A model generated the notes under the pieces. It did no database searches and was not told where the DNA came from. It saw only the letters and a list, made by a program, of their open reading frames with translations. From assembly GCF_900499075.1 (NCBI RefSeq), contig NZ_UIHC01000012.1:29964-93963 (forward strand): 64,000 bases of DNA, read 5' to 3'. The position numbers and the translations under genes are program-made. This document shows positions 51,617 to 61,720 of this stretch, piece after piece (positions within the stretch are counted from its first letter, which is position 1; each line of letters opens with the position of its first letter). Source of the stretch: Roseinatronobacter ekhonensis. Its GTDB lineage: Bacteria > Pseudomonadota > Alphaproteobacteria > Rhodobacterales > Rhodobacteraceae.

Positions 51617-52993
51617 CTAGAAATGCTCAAACGCGACCTGCAACAATTCGTCCACCTTCTGCACATCGGCAGTCAATGCAAAGATCACGATCTGGTCGCC
51701 CTCTTGCAAGACCATGCTGCTATTGGGTTTCTTGAATGCGCCGCCGCGCAGAACACCGATCAGCAACGCGCCTTCGGGAAAGGGGATGTCGCGCACCGCG
51801 CGGCCCGCGATCTGCGAACTGGCGAGCACCTTTGCCTCGATCACCTCGGCCTCTCTGTCGCCCAGCATATAGACAGAGCGCACCAGCCCGTGCCGCATAT
51901 GCCGCAGGATGGAGCTGACGGTCAGGGCGCGCGGGTTGATATAGGCATCCACCCCCATCGCATCGGCAAGCGGGACCATTCCGGGGTCGTTGACCAGCGA
52001 AATCGCCATTTTCGCGCCCAAGGATTTCGCGCGCACCGCCGCAAGCAGGTTGGTCTTGTCGTCATCAGTCAACACGACAACGGCATCGGTTCGGGAAATC
52101 CGCGCCTCTTCCAGCAGATCGGCATCCATTGCGTCGCCATGCAGCACGATGGACCGCTCCAGCGCGTCGGCGGCCGCTTCGGCGCGGGCGCGGTCACGCT
52201 CAATGACCTTGACGCGCACGCGCTCGGGCTGGCGTTCCAGCATGCTGGCCACGGACAGGCCCACATTGCCGCCGCCGATCACCAACACGCGTTCCTGACG
52301 GCGCGCTTCCTTGCCGAACACTTCGAACACGCGCGCCACGTCATCGGCTTCCAGCAACAGGTAGACCGCGTCGCCCGCAAAAAGCTGGTCTTCGGGTTCG
52401 GGGGCGAACATGCGGCCCGCGCGGCGCACGCCTGCCACCATCACCCGCAAGGTCGGGAAAAGGTCCGACAATTGCCGCAGGGGTGTGTTCAGCACTGCGC
52501 ATTTGTCGTCCAGCACCAGACCCAACAAAAGCGCGCGCCCGCCAAAAAACTCGTGCACGTCGAATGCCGACGGGTAGGCCACCCGTTTCATCGCCGCCAG
52601 CGAGACCTCTCGCTCGGGGCTGATGATCACGTCGATGGGCAGATGCCCGCTGCGAAACAGGTCGGAATACTGCGCATCCAGATAGGTCTGGGCCCGCAGA
52701 CGGGCGATTTTCTTGGTCACACCAAAGACGCTATGCGCGACCTGACATGTGACCATGTTCACCTCGTCGGAATAGGTTGCGGCGATGACCATGTCGGCAT
52801 CGCGCGCGCCGGCCTGTTCCAGAATGGCGGGGTAGCTGGCAAAGCCTGTCACGCCCTGCACATCCAGCGTGTCGGTTGCGCGCCGCACCAGAACGGGGTT
52901 GTTGTCGACAACGGTAACGTCGTTGCGCTCTCCGGCCAGATGGCGGGCGATCTGCCAGCCAACCTGCCCTGCCCCGCAGACAATGATCTTCAT
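51617..52993 (-). CDS. trkA: Trk system cytoplasmic subunit TrkA
   Basis: The 458-residue protein has two RCK-type NAD-binding domains, IIVCGAGQVGWQIARHLAGE at the start and VIGGGNVGLSVASMLERQ near residue 237. Each is followed by a TrkA-C domain (LPIDVIISPE, GRAVRDIPFPEG). It gates the TrkH channel. The neighbourhood ntrX-trkA-trkH-hfq is usual in alphaproteobacteria. It lies about 70 bases after ntrX. Confidence 0.95.
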   Translation of the reverse strand: MKIIVCGAGQVGWQIARHLAGERNDVTVVDNNPVLVRRATDTLDVQGVTGFASYPAILEQAGARDADMVIAATYSDEVNMVTCQVAHSVFGVTKKIARLRAQTYLDAQYSDLFRSGHLPIDVIISPEREVSLAAMKRVAYPSAFDVHEFFGGRALLLGLVLDDKCAVLNTPLRQLSDLFPTLRVMVAGVRRAGRMFAPEPEDQLFAGDAVYLLLEADDVARVFEVFGKEARRQERVLVIGGGNVGLSVASMLERQPERVRVKVIERDRARAEAAADALERSIVLHGDAMDADLLEEARISRTDAVVVLTDDDKTNLLAAVRAKSLGAKMAISLVNDPGMVPLADAMGVDAYINPRALTVSSILRHMRHGLVRSVYMLGDREAEVIEAKVLASSQIAGRAVRDIPFPEGALLIGVLRGGAFKKPNSSMVLQEGDQIVIFALTADVQKVDELLQVAFEHF

Positions 52994-53063
52994 GGCCCGC
53001 GTCCTTCGGTTGCGGCGTTCAGACCCCTAGCCTTGCCAGCAGTCGCACGGGGGTGCAAGGGGC

Positions 53064-54440
53064 TTAGCCCTTGCCTGAAAGCCGCGCGGTGTTCACACCC
53101 AGCGATTTCAGCTTGCGGTGCAGCGCGGAGCGTTCCATGCCCACAAAGCTTGCGGTGCGGCTGATATTGCCGCCAAAGCGGTTGATCTGGGCCAGCAGGT
53201 ATTCGCGCTCGAACAATTCGCGCGCCTCGCGCAGTGGCAAGGTTGCCAGAGATCCCGACAAGAGCACGCTGCGGCCCTCCTCATCGGGGGTGCTGTCGCT
53301 TTGCAGGTCGGCCAGGTCGATGGGCTTGCCCGCATCGCCAAGGATCAGCGCGCGCTCGATCATGTTGCGCAACTGTCGGATATTGCCGGGCCATGTCAGG
53401 GTTTGCAGATGCGCCTTTGCGGCGTCGTCCAGCGCACGGCGCGGCAAGCCCTGTGTGCTGTGCAAGATTTCTATGAAATGCTCTGCGAGCAGCGGAATGT
53501 CCTCGCGCCGCTCTTCCAGCCCCGGCACGCGGATGGGCACGACGTTCAGCCGGTCGAACAGCTCTTGCCGGAACAGACCCTCGCGCACACGCGCGGCCAG
53601 ATCCTGCGTGGTCGCAGACATCACCCGTAGATCGACCCGCACCTTGTCAGCGCCGCCCGTGCGGATGAATTGCTGCTCGACCAGCACGCGCAACAGCTTG
53701 GATTGCGTGCCAAGCGGCATATCGGCCACCTCGTCGAAAAACACGACGCCGCCATGCGCCTGTTCCAACAGTCCCGGTTCCACACCGCGGTCGGCCCCTT
53801 CGCGACCGAACAGCACCTCTTCCATGCGGTCGGGTTCCACGGCTGCGGATGTCACTGTCACGAAGGGTGCAGACGCGCGCTCGGAATTCTCATGCACGAA
53901 GCGCGCCGCAGCTTCCTTGCCGCATCCCGACGGGCCCGTGAACATCAAGCGCGCGTTGGATTGCGTAACCTTCTCCAACTGGCTGCACAGGGCGCGATAG
54001 GCCGCAGAATCGCCCAGAAGCTGCGAGGCGCCAACCTCGCGGCGGCGCAAATCCTGATTTTCGCGACGCAGGCGCGAGGTTTCCATCGCCCGCCCGATCA
54101 CCACCATCAACTTGTCGATATTGAAGGGCTTTTCGATGAAATCATACGCGCCCTGCTTGATCGCGGCGACCGCGATTTCGACATTGCCATGCCCCGAGAT
54201 GATGACAATCGGGATATCGGGATTGGACCGTTTGACCGACATGAGTATGTCGATCCCGTCCATCTTGCTGTCTTTCAGCCAGATATCGAGGATCATCAGC
54301 GCGGGCGGATCGGCATTGACCTCTGCCATCGCCTGATCGGAATTCGCGGCCAGACGGGTGGTAAACCCCTCGTCTTGCAGAATTTCCGAAATCAGCTCGC
54401 GAATATCGCGTTCATCGTCGACGATCAGAATGTCACCCAT
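53064..54440 (-). CDS. ntrX: NtrX response regulator (lacking GAFTGA)
   Basis: The 458-residue protein has a receiver domain with Asp52, an AAA+ domain with Walker A GPSGCGKE (169-176) and Walker B VVFFDEVAD, and a Fis-type helix-turn-helix (TASFVGMERSALHRKLKSLG). Where sigma54 activators carry the GAFTGA loop, after LFGREG, this protein reads ADRGVEPGLL (215-224), so contact with sigma54 is doubtful. NtrX, phosphorylated by NtrY, controls nitrogen or redox responses. The stop sits in a small GCAAGGG/CCCTTGC hairpin. Confidence 0.93.
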   Translation of the reverse strand: MGDILIVDDERDIRELISEILQDEGFTTRLAANSDQAMAEVNADPPALMILDIWLKDSKMDGIDILMSVKRSNPDIPIVIISGHGNVEIAVAAIKQGAYDFIEKPFNIDKLMVVIGRAMETSRLRRENQDLRRREVGASQLLGDSAAYRALCSQLEKVTQSNARLMFTGPSGCGKEAAARFVHENSERASAPFVTVTSAAVEPDRMEEVLFGREGADRGVEPGLLEQAHGGVVFFDEVADMPLGTQSKLLRVLVEQQFIRTGGADKVRVDLRVMSATTQDLAARVREGLFRQELFDRLNVVPIRVPGLEERREDIPLLAEHFIEILHSTQGLPRRALDDAAKAHLQTLTWPGNIRQLRNMIERALILGDAGKPIDLADLQSDSTPDEEGRSVLLSGSLATLPLREARELFEREYLLAQINRFGGNISRTASFVGMERSALHRKLKSLGVNTARLSGKG

Positions 54441-54445
54441 AAGCG

Positions 54446-56773
54446 TTAACCATCTTCCTGTTGGTCGTCTGAAATCTGGGCCGCGGCCAGTCGCGGCAAG
54501 TGGATATCGGCCATTGCCCCGCGTTGGGGCGTGCCATCGGGGGCCGTTGCATCGGCCAGCCGCAGGGTGCCCCCGTGTTCTTCAATGATCTTGCGCACGA
54601 TGGACAGGCCAAGCCCCGTGCCTTCAGCGCGCGTGGTCACATACGGCTCGAACAGGCGGTTGCGGTCTTGGGGCAGGCCGATGCCGTTATCCGTAATGGT
54701 CACGCGCAACCGCTCGTCCCCGGCGTCGAACACCACGCGGATCTCGCCTTTGGGGCTGTCTGCATCCTCTGCATGGCGGCTGGCAATCGCCTCGCCCGCG
54801 TTTTTGATCAGGTTGGTAAATGCCTGCGCCATCATGGTGTCATCCACCTCGACCAAGACAGGCGCACCGGGCAGTGACAGGCTGAACGTGATATCGGGCT
54901 GGCCACTTTCCTGAAGCAGCGTGCAATCACGCAATATGGCGACCAGATCATGCGGGCGCCGGTCGGGTTCGGGCATCCGCGCGAAGCGCGAGAATTCGTC
55001 GACAATCCGGCGCAGGTCGTTTGTCTGGCGCACGATCACAGAGGTCAGTTGCGACAGGCTTTCGGCATCCTCGCCGTCCAGCTTGCGGCCGAATTTGCGC
55101 GCGATCCGTTCTGCCGATAGTTGGATGGGGGTCAGCGGGTTCTTGATTTCATGCGCGATGCGGCGGGCCACATCGCCCCATGCGGCCATGCGCTGCGCAC
55201 TGACCAGTTCCGACACATCGTCAAAGGCGACCACATACCCCTCCAGCCGCCCGTCGCGGCGGCGGCGTTCGGCAAAGCGCACCAGCACGGTTTCCAACCT
55301 GCCAGAACGCACAAGGCGCAATTCCTCTTGTACGCGCCCCTGCCCTTGCGGCATGGCGCGCAAGCGTTCCATGAGCCCGACGAATTCGGGGGCAATGTCG
55401 TCCAGTTCGGGGGCGTCGGACGGGTCGCAGGTTACATCCAGCAAGGTTTCGGCGGCGCGGTTGATAAACGCGAGCCGCCCGTCTGCATCCAGCCCGATCA
55501 CCCCCGCCGTGACCGACCCGAGAACCGAATCGAACAGTCGTCGCCGCGCATCTATCTGGCGGTTGTTTTCCAGCAGGCGTTCGCGCTGCCCCTTTAGCTG
55601 GCGGGTCATCTGGTTGAACACACGGCCCAACAACGCCACTTCATCATCGTCGCGCATAACGCGGACCTGCACATCCAGATCACCGTCGCCAACCTGTTCC
55701 GCCGCTTCGACAAGACGTCCCACGGGCCGGGCCAGCCGCTCGGCAAAGTTCAGCCCCATCCAGACAGAGGCAAGGATCAGGATCAGCGCAAACCCCAGAT
55801 AAAGCGCACCGAACTGGAACAGGATCCGCCCGCGATCCTGTTCCAACTGTTGATAAAACGCCACCGTTTCGCGGGTTTCGTCCAACAGCGACAGGATATT
55901 TCCATCGACCGCGCGTGACACATACAGGAAGCGGTCGAAATACTCTTCCAGCGGCACAAGGGCGCGAAACTCGTTCGCGGGCCAGTCGCGGATCAGTGCC
56001 ACATCATCCTGAGCGCGGTCCAGATCCTCGGGCGCGGGGGGGACATAGTTGAAGCGGTAGGAACGCTCGCCGCGCGCGCGGATCTCTCCCGTGGCGTCAA
56101 TGACAAAGGCGACGCGCAAGCCGCGCTGCACCCGTGCCTGCGCCTCTGACAACAGGTTGCGCAACTCGCCCTCGTCCATCATGGGAAAGACGCGGCGCGC
56201 CGTGTCCAGATAATCGGCCAGATCGCGCGCATCACTGCGCAGGTCGCGTTCCTGTTCGAACTGATAGGCCTCTGCGGCGGCCAGCGAATTGCCGACCACG
56301 CGCTGCACACGGTCGGAAAACCAGCCCTCCAACCCCACATTCAACGTGATCGCGGCAAAAATCGCGACGGTAATCGTGGGCACCATCGCGATAGCCGCAA
56401 AAAGCGTGGACAAGCGCAAATGCAATCGCGAACCGGCACTGTCCTTGCGCCGCGCGGCAACCAGCCGCGCCACGCGAATGGCAACCAGCCCGGCCACAAG
56501 CAACATGTAGACAAGGTCAGCCAGCAGCACCAACGCCAGCCCGGATGTATTGAACATCCTGTCCAGCGGGCCGAGCGCCAAAAGCGTCAGCAAGACCAGA
56601 AGCGGACCGGCCAAGACCAGTGCAAGCGTCGCCCCGGCCGAACTGCGCCGGTCGCGCAAGCCGGTCAACTGCCCCAACAGGCCCGAGTAGAACACCGATT
56701 GCCCCAAGGCTTCCCCGCTATGCATCGCTGCGTTGGGGTCGTTTGCCGCCCCACATTGTGTGGATTGTGCCAC
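54446..56773 (-). CDS. ntrY: NtrY sensor histidine kinase
   Basis: The 775-residue protein has several N-terminal membrane segments, a large extracytoplasmic region, a HAMP linker, a PAS domain, HisKA with [11 protein letters not shown] and a HATPase ending in GTGLGLSIVRKIIEEHGG. It is the partner of NtrX, 5 bases downstream. It starts with GTG at 56773 with a poor ribosome site; an ATG at 56725 is an alternative. Confidence 0.93.
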   Translation of the reverse strand: MAQSTQCGAANDPNAAMHSGEALGQSVFYSGLLGQLTGLRDRRSSAGATLALVLAGPLLVLLTLLALGPLDRMFNTSGLALVLLADLVYMLLVAGLVAIRVARLVAARRKDSAGSRLHLRLSTLFAAIAMVPTITVAIFAAITLNVGLEGWFSDRVQRVVGNSLAAAEAYQFEQERDLRSDARDLADYLDTARRVFPMMDEGELRNLLSEAQARVQRGLRVAFVIDATGEIRARGERSYRFNYVPPAPEDLDRAQDDVALIRDWPANEFRALVPLEEYFDRFLYVSRAVDGNILSLLDETRETVAFYQQLEQDRGRILFQFGALYLGFALILILASVWMGLNFAERLARPVGRLVEAAEQVGDGDLDVQVRVMRDDDEVALLGRVFNQMTRQLKGQRERLLENNRQIDARRRLFDSVLGSVTAGVIGLDADGRLAFINRAAETLLDVTCDPSDAPELDDIAPEFVGLMERLRAMPQGQGRVQEELRLVRSGRLETVLVRFAERRRRDGRLEGYVVAFDDVSELVSAQRMAAWGDVARRIAHEIKNPLTPIQLSAERIARKFGRKLDGEDAESLSQLTSVIVRQTNDLRRIVDEFSRFARMPEPDRRPHDLVAILRDCTLLQESGQPDITFSLSLPGAPVLVEVDDTMMAQAFTNLIKNAGEAIASRHAEDADSPKGEIRVVFDAGDERLRVTITDNGIGLPQDRNRLFEPYVTTRAEGTGLGLSIVRKIIEEHGGTLRLADATAPDGTPQRGAMADIHLPRLAAAQISDDQQEDG

Positions 56774-56808
56774 AGGCTATGTGGTATTTCTACATCAAAC
56801 TGGCGGCG

Positions 56809-58203
56809 CTAGGCCAGCTTGCGGCGGCGCGATACCTCGATATCCAACTCGGTGATCTTCTTGCGCAGCGTATTGCGGTTAATCCCCAGCAGCTCGGCGC
56901 AGCGCGCCTGATTGCCGCCTGTGGCGTCGAGCGCGATCTCGATCAGGGGCACCTCTATTTCGTGCAAAATGCGCGCGTACAGGCCAGGTGGCGGCAAATC
57001 CTGCCCATGCAGGTCAAAATAGCGTTTCAAGTGGCGCGCGGCCGAATCCGACAAGGATTCGCCGCCCATATCCTCTCCGAATGCCATGGCAGAGGGCTGG
57101 CTTTTCAGCGCCAGTTCCATCTCCGAGCGGGCGATGACCGGCTCTTGCCCGGTCAGCGTCAGCCGCCGCAGCGTGTTTTGCAACTGGCGGACATTGCCGG
57201 GCCACGAATAGCCGCGCACCAGTTCCAGCGCATCGGGGGACAAGGCGCGCATGGTCGCCCCGTCATCTGCGGCCTGCGACAGAAAATGCTGTGTCAGCGG
57301 CTCCAGATCGTCGATGCGTTCGCGCAGTGCGGGCACAGCCAGCGTAACCCCGCTCAGGCGGTAATACAGGTCTTCGCGCAAGCTGCCCTCGCCCATGGAC
57401 TGCGCCAGATTGGTTTGCGCAGTGGCCATGATGCGCGGACCGTCATCGGACAAACTGTCCAGCAAGCGCGCGACACGAAGCTGGGCATCGGGGTCGTATG
57501 ACGCCAGCTCGTCCAGCAGCAAGGACCCGGAACGCACCCGCGACACCAGCGCCTGCGCGGCGTCGGGATTTCGGAAATCTTCCGAGGTCGCAGAGATGAA
57601 AGGCTGCCCCCGTCGGTCCGACAAATCATGCAAGGTGCGCGCAATCAGCGATTTTCCGGTGCCGGATTCGCCGGTGATCAGCACCGGCATGGTCGAATTC
57701 ATCACCCGTGCAATCAGCCGGTAAAGTTCTTGCATAACCGGCGTGCGCCCGACCAGCGGCAGCCCTTCCATGCTGGACATGTCGCCGCGTGGCGCGGGTT
57801 TCGGCGCGGCCTCCGCCTGTGCCGACGCCGCGACAAGTTTGCGGTTCTTCATTGCCGTGCCGGCGCGCTTCAGCAGGTCCGGCAGATCGAAGGGTTTGGG
57901 CAGGTAATCATGCGCATCAACCTCGTTGGCCTGAATCGCGGTCATGATGGTGTTTTGCGCCGAAATCACGATCACCGGCAAGTCGGGGCGCTCCTGGCTG
58001 ATCTTCGGGATCATCTCTATCCCGTTGCCATCGGGCATCATCACATCGGTGATGACCAGATCGCCGCGCCCTTCTTCGACCCAGCGCATCAGCGTGGTCA
58101 GACTGGAGGTCGCGTGCACCTTGCAGCCCGCCCGGGTCAGCGCTTGCGTCAGCACCGTGCGGATGGTGCGATCATCATCGGCAACCAGAACAGTGCCATC
58201 CAT
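56809..58203 (-). CDS. ntrC: Nitrogen regulator NtrC (lacking GAFTGA)
   Basis: The 464-residue protein has a receiver domain with Asp53, an AAA+ domain with Walker A GESGTGKS (178-185), and a C-terminal Fis helix-turn-helix ([20 protein letters not shown]). The segment between FISATSEDF and [10 protein letters not shown] is short and has no GAFTGA loop. Rhodobacter capsulatus NtrC has the same loss and activates the sigma70 polymerase instead of sigma54. The ATG overlaps the ntrB stop (TGATG); upstream in-frame sequence is ntrB. Confidence 0.95.
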   Translation of the reverse strand: MDGTVLVADDDRTIRTVLTQALTRAGCKVHATSSLTTLMRWVEEGRGDLVITDVMMPDGNGIEMIPKISQERPDLPVIVISAQNTIMTAIQANEVDAHDYLPKPFDLPDLLKRAGTAMKNRKLVAASAQAEAAPKPAPRGDMSSMEGLPLVGRTPVMQELYRLIARVMNSTMPVLITGESGTGKSLIARTLHDLSDRRGQPFISATSEDFRNPDAAQALVSRVRSGSLLLDELASYDPDAQLRVARLLDSLSDDGPRIMATAQTNLAQSMGEGSLREDLYYRLSGVTLAVPALRERIDDLEPLTQHFLSQAADDGATMRALSPDALELVRGYSWPGNVRQLQNTLRRLTLTGQEPVIARSEMELALKSQPSAMAFGEDMGGESLSDSAARHLKRYFDLHGQDLPPPGLYARILHEIEVPLIEIALDATGGNQARCAELLGINRNTLRKKITELDIEVSRRRKLA

Positions 58204-59309
58204 CAGGAAAGCTCCTCTTGTTGTGCGGCACGGCGCTTTGCTTCTGGCGCGCGCGGCAGGGAAATACGAAACATCGTGCGGCCGGGCCGGCTTTCGACCG
58301 TGACCCATCCGTCATGCGCGGCGATGATCTTCGACACCAGCGCAAGACCAAGCCCGGTGCCGTTCTCGCGTCCCGACACGAACGGGTCGAACACCTCGTC
58401 GGCAATCTCTGACGGCAGGCCGGGGCCGTCGTCGATAATCTCGACATGAATGGGCAAGGCGACATCACGCCCGCTGGCCGCGCGCACCCGCAGCGACTGC
58501 TCAAAGAAGGTGCGGATGCGGATCTGCCCTCCGTCGGGCTGCGCTTGGGCCGCGTTTTTCAGCAGGTTCAGCATGACCTGAAGCAGCTGATCGCCATCTG
58601 CCCAGACCGACGGCAATGACGGGTCATAAGCATCGCGGATACGCATATGCGCGGCAAAGCCGACCTCGGCAGAGCGGCGCGCGCGTTCCAGTATGTCGTG
58701 TATATTGATCGCGCGGCATTCGGGCGGGCGCTGGTTGCCGAATTGCTCGACCTGGTCCAGAAGGTTCACGACCCTTTGGGTCTCGGCCACGATCAGATCG
58801 GTCAACTCGCGGTCGCGTGGCTCCAGCCCCATCGACAGCAGTTGCGCGGCGCCGGTAATCCCTGCCAGCGGGTTCTTGATTTCATGCGCGAGCATCTGCG
58901 ACATGCCAATGGCAGAGCGCGCGGCGTTGCGAATGCCATCCGCCTGCCCCAGCTTGCCCGCAATCTCGCGCGGGGTGACAAGCATCAGAACCAGATCGCG
59001 CCGGTCGCCCAAAAGCGCAAGCTGAATGGAGCACAGAACCGGTTTGCGCGTGCCGATCGTAACGCCGACATCGTTGATGAAAACCGGTGCGCGGTTCTCG
59101 CGGCAGCGCGCAAGGGCGCGGTCGATTTCGGCATCGACCTGCAACAGCCGCGCCAGCGGACGCCCCAGCAAGGCGCGGCGCGACAGGCTCAGGAACTGCT
59201 CTGCCGCAGGGTTACAATCGGCCACGCATTCCAGCCCGTCATCCTGCCCGATCATAAAGGCCGGTGCGGGCAACGCCGCCCAGATCGTGCCGGTGGCAGG
59301 GGGCGTCAT
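58203..59309 (-). CDS. ntrB: Nitrogen sensor kinase NtrB
   Basis: The 368-residue protein has an N-terminal PAS domain ([20 protein letters not shown]), HisKA with [11 protein letters not shown] and HATPase with a [18 protein letters not shown] box. It lacks membrane segments, fitting the cytosolic NtrB controlled by PII. It phosphorylates NtrC when nitrogen is short. The ATG overlaps the dusB stop (ATGA). Confidence 0.95.
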   Translation of the reverse strand: MTPPATGTIWAALPAPAFMIGQDDGLECVADCNPAAEQFLSLSRRALLGRPLARLLQVDAEIDRALARCRENRAPVFINDVGVTIGTRKPVLCSIQLALLGDRRDLVLMLVTPREIAGKLGQADGIRNAARSAIGMSQMLAHEIKNPLAGITGAAQLLSMGLEPRDRELTDLIVAETQRVVNLLDQVEQFGNQRPPECRAINIHDILERARRSAEVGFAAHMRIRDAYDPSLPSVWADGDQLLQVMLNLLKNAAQAQPDGGQIRIRTFFEQSLRVRAASGRDVALPIHVEIIDDGPGLPSEIADEVFDPFVSGRENGTGLGLALVSKIIAAHDGWVTVESRPGRTMFRISLPRAPEAKRRAAQQEELS

Positions 59310-60292
59310 GCCGCAACCTCTTGCACGGGCGACAGCAGGTCGGGCAACAGGGCCAGAACCTGCGCCGGGTCTGTGGCCGTCAGCACCGCGCGGCGCGCGG
59401 CAGGATCGCCACAAGCAGCATCGGCATACCACCCAAGGTGTTTGCGCGCGACGCGCACACCCAGATCGCGCCCGTAAAACGCCAGCATCGCGTCATAGTG
59501 TTCGGCCACAAGCGCGTGCAAAACACGGCCCTGCGGGGACTGCGGAATCGGCTGGCCCGACAGGTTGGCCGCGATCTGTGCCAAAAGCCACGGGCGCCCC
59601 TGCGCCCCGCGCCCGACCATGACGCCTGCCGCGCCAGACTGCGCCAGCGCCTGACGGGCCGCCTGCGGCGAGGTGATATCGCCATTGGCAATGACCGGCA
59701 CGCCTGCGGCTTGCACCACCGACGCGATCGCCGCCCAATCGGCCTGTCCCTTGTAAAACTGGCAGCGTGTGCGCCCGTGGATCGTGACCATCTGCACACC
59801 CGCCGCAACCGCGCGGCGCGCAAGCTCTGGCGCGTTCAGACCGGACTCGTCCCAGCCCAGACGGGTCTTCAGCGTGACAGGCACATCCACAGCGCCCGCC
59901 ACGGCATCTATCAGCCGCAACGCATGATCCAGATCGCGCATGAGTGCAGAGCCCGACAGCCCGCCCACAACTTTTTTGGCAGGGCAGCCCATGTTTATGT
60001 CGATGATCCGCGCGCCTTGATCCGCCAGCATGCGCGCGGCTTCGGCCATCCAGCCCGCCTCGCGGCCCGCGAGCTGCACCGCCGTGTGCCCATCGCCCAT
60101 ACCCAGTTCGGCCTTGGCGCGGGTCGAGGGGCGCGCGCGAACCATATCCTCGCTGGCAACCATCTCTGACACGACCAAGGATGCCCCGAACCCGGCCACG
60201 ACCCGCCGGAACGGCAGGTCGGTAATCCCGGCCATCGGGGCCAGAATTACAGGGCAATCACTGCCCAGAGAGAGCGCGGCAGAAAAGGTCAT
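59306..60292 (-). CDS. dusB: tRNA-dihydrouridine synthase DusB/NifR3
   Basis: The 328-residue flavoprotein has APMAGITDLPFRRV, the catalytic Cys in DINMGCPAKKVVGG, and TLKTRLGW and GRTRCQFYKG for FMN and tRNA binding. It reduces uridines in tRNA. It is the historical nifR3 gene that heads the ntrBC operon in Rhodobacter capsulatus, and the order here is the same. The ATG at 60292 was preferred to a start 42 codons upstream, whose sequence is Lys/Arg rich and unlike the family. Confidence 0.94.
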   Translation of the reverse strand: MTFSAALSLGSDCPVILAPMAGITDLPFRRVVAGFGASLVVSEMVASEDMVRARPSTRAKAELGMGDGHTAVQLAGREAGWMAEAARMLADQGARIIDINMGCPAKKVVGGLSGSALMRDLDHALRLIDAVAGAVDVPVTLKTRLGWDESGLNAPELARRAVAAGVQMVTIHGRTRCQFYKGQADWAAIASVVQAAGVPVIANGDITSPQAARQALAQSGAAGVMVGRGAQGRPWLLAQIAANLSGQPIPQSPQGRVLHALVAEHYDAMLAFYGRDLGVRVARKHLGWYADAACGDPAARRAVLTATDPAQVLALLPDLLSPVQEVAA

Positions 60293-60491
60293 GACAGGGC
60301 GTGGCCGGGTTTGTTCATGCGTGAAGGGATAGCCCCTTGACCGCCCCGAGTCCAACCGAACCGCCGCGAGCTTGGCGCATTTTTCATCATGCGCCCATTT
60401 TTTGAGCGCCGCTTGCAAATGATCGCGTGCATTGTCAGCACCCCGCGCCTGAGCTTATAGAAGGCGAAAGGACTTCAGGGGGTTTGAGCGC

Positions 60492-61637
60492 ATGTCCACA
60501 GCCGCCATTATCGTCGCCGCCGGGCGTGGCACACGTGCGGGCGCGGGCCTGCCAAAGCAGTGGCGCGCGCTTGGCGGGCGTTCCGTGATAGCGCATACGC
60601 TTGATGCCTTACGCGCGGGCGGGTTGACGCGGCTGGTGCTGGTGCTGCACCCGGACGATATGAACAAAGCGGACCGCCTGCCTCTGGACGGGGTCATGCT
60701 GGTCATGGGCGGGGCCACGCGGACCGCATCGGTGCGCGCTGCACTAGACGCGCTGGCCACCGACCCGCCCGACCGCGTGTTGATCCATGACGGGGCGCGG
60801 CCCTTCGTGTCGGCGCGCGTGATCGCAGATGTGCTGGCCGCGCTGGACCACGCGCCCGCTGCTGCCCCGGCCCTTGCGGTGGTAGATGCGCTCTGGCGTG
60901 GTTCCGACAGAGCGGTCAGCGCGCCGGTGGCCCGCGACGGGCTTTTCCGTGCGCAAACCCCCCAAGGCTTTCATTTCGCGCCTCTGCTCGCCGCCCACAA
61001 AGCCTGGCCCGGCGACGCGCCAGACGATGTGGAAATCGCCCGCGCCCACGGCCTGCGGGTGGCGCTGACAGATGGCTGCGAAACCAATTTCAAACTGACC
61101 TACCCCGCAGATTTCGACCGCGCCGCAGCGCTGCTGGACGCAAGGAGCCCGACCATGACCGATATCCGCCTTGGCAATGGCTATGACGTGCACCGTTTCG
61201 GCCCCGGCGACGGCTGCTGGCTGTGCGGCGTCAAGGTGCCGCATCACCGCGCGCTTCAGGGCCATTCCGACGCCGATGTCGGCATGCACGCCCTGACAGA
61301 CGCGATCTATGGCGCATTGGCCGAGGGCGATATCGGCCGTCATTTCCCGCCGAGCGACATGCAATGGAAAGGCGCGGAAAGCCATATCTTCCTGCGTCAC
61401 GCGGTAGAACTGGCGCACACGCGCGGCTACGCACTGGCCAATTGCGACGTGACGCTGGTCTGCGAGACCCCCAAGATCGGGCCGCATGCGGATGCGATGC
61501 GCGCGGCACTGGCGACGATCATGAAGGTCGATGTTGCGCGGGTGAGCGTGAAGGCGACAACCTCGGAGCGTCTGGGCTTTACCGGGCGGGAAGAAGGCAT
61601 TGCCGCACTGGCCACGGCATGTTTGATGGCGACGTAA
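60492..61637 (+). CDS. ispDF: Bifunctional IspD-IspF isoprenoid enzyme
   Basis: The 381-residue fusion has an N-terminal MEP cytidylyltransferase ([30 protein letters not shown]) and, from Met222, a C-terminal MECDP synthase ([25 protein letters not shown]). It performs two steps of the MEP route to IPP, feeding Idi, carotenoids and phytol. Inside the gene an AAGGAG at 61142-61147 stands 7 bases before the ATG of Met222, so separate IspF could also be made. AGGGGG precedes the main ATG. Confidence 0.95.
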   Translation: MSTAAIIVAAGRGTRAGAGLPKQWRALGGRSVIAHTLDALRAGGLTRLVLVLHPDDMNKADRLPLDGVMLVMGGATRTASVRAALDALATDPPDRVLIHDGARPFVSARVIADVLAALDHAPAAAPALAVVDALWRGSDRAVSAPVARDGLFRAQTPQGFHFAPLLAAHKAWPGDAPDDVEIARAHGLRVALTDGCETNFKLTYPADFDRAAALLDARSPTMTDIRLGNGYDVHRFGPGDGCWLCGVKVPHHRALQGHSDADVGMHALTDAIYGALAEGDIGRHFPPSDMQWKGAESHIFLRHAVELAHTRGYALANCDVTLVCETPKIGPHADAMRAALATIMKVDVARVSVKATTSERLGFTGREEGIAALATACLMAT

Positions 61638-61711
61638 GGGGGCGCACACGCCCCCTCTTGGGCCTGTGGCCCAATTCACCCCCTGTGAGTATTTAGAGCA
61701 AGATGAAGGAG
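61638..61711 (+). repeat. Hairpins and dispersed repeat, copy 5, before pgpA
   Basis: GGGGGCG-CACA-CGCCCCC (61638-61655) directly follows the ispDF stop. TTGGGCC-TGT-GGCCCAA (61658-61674) follows, and then GTGAGTATTTAGAGCAAGAT with GAAGGAG. The GAAGGAG (61705-61711) ends 9 bases before the pgpA ATG and is its ribosome site, the same spacing as at bchL. The hairpins probably mark the end of ispDF mRNA. Confidence 0.7.
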
Positions 61712-61720
61712 AGCGCGCCC

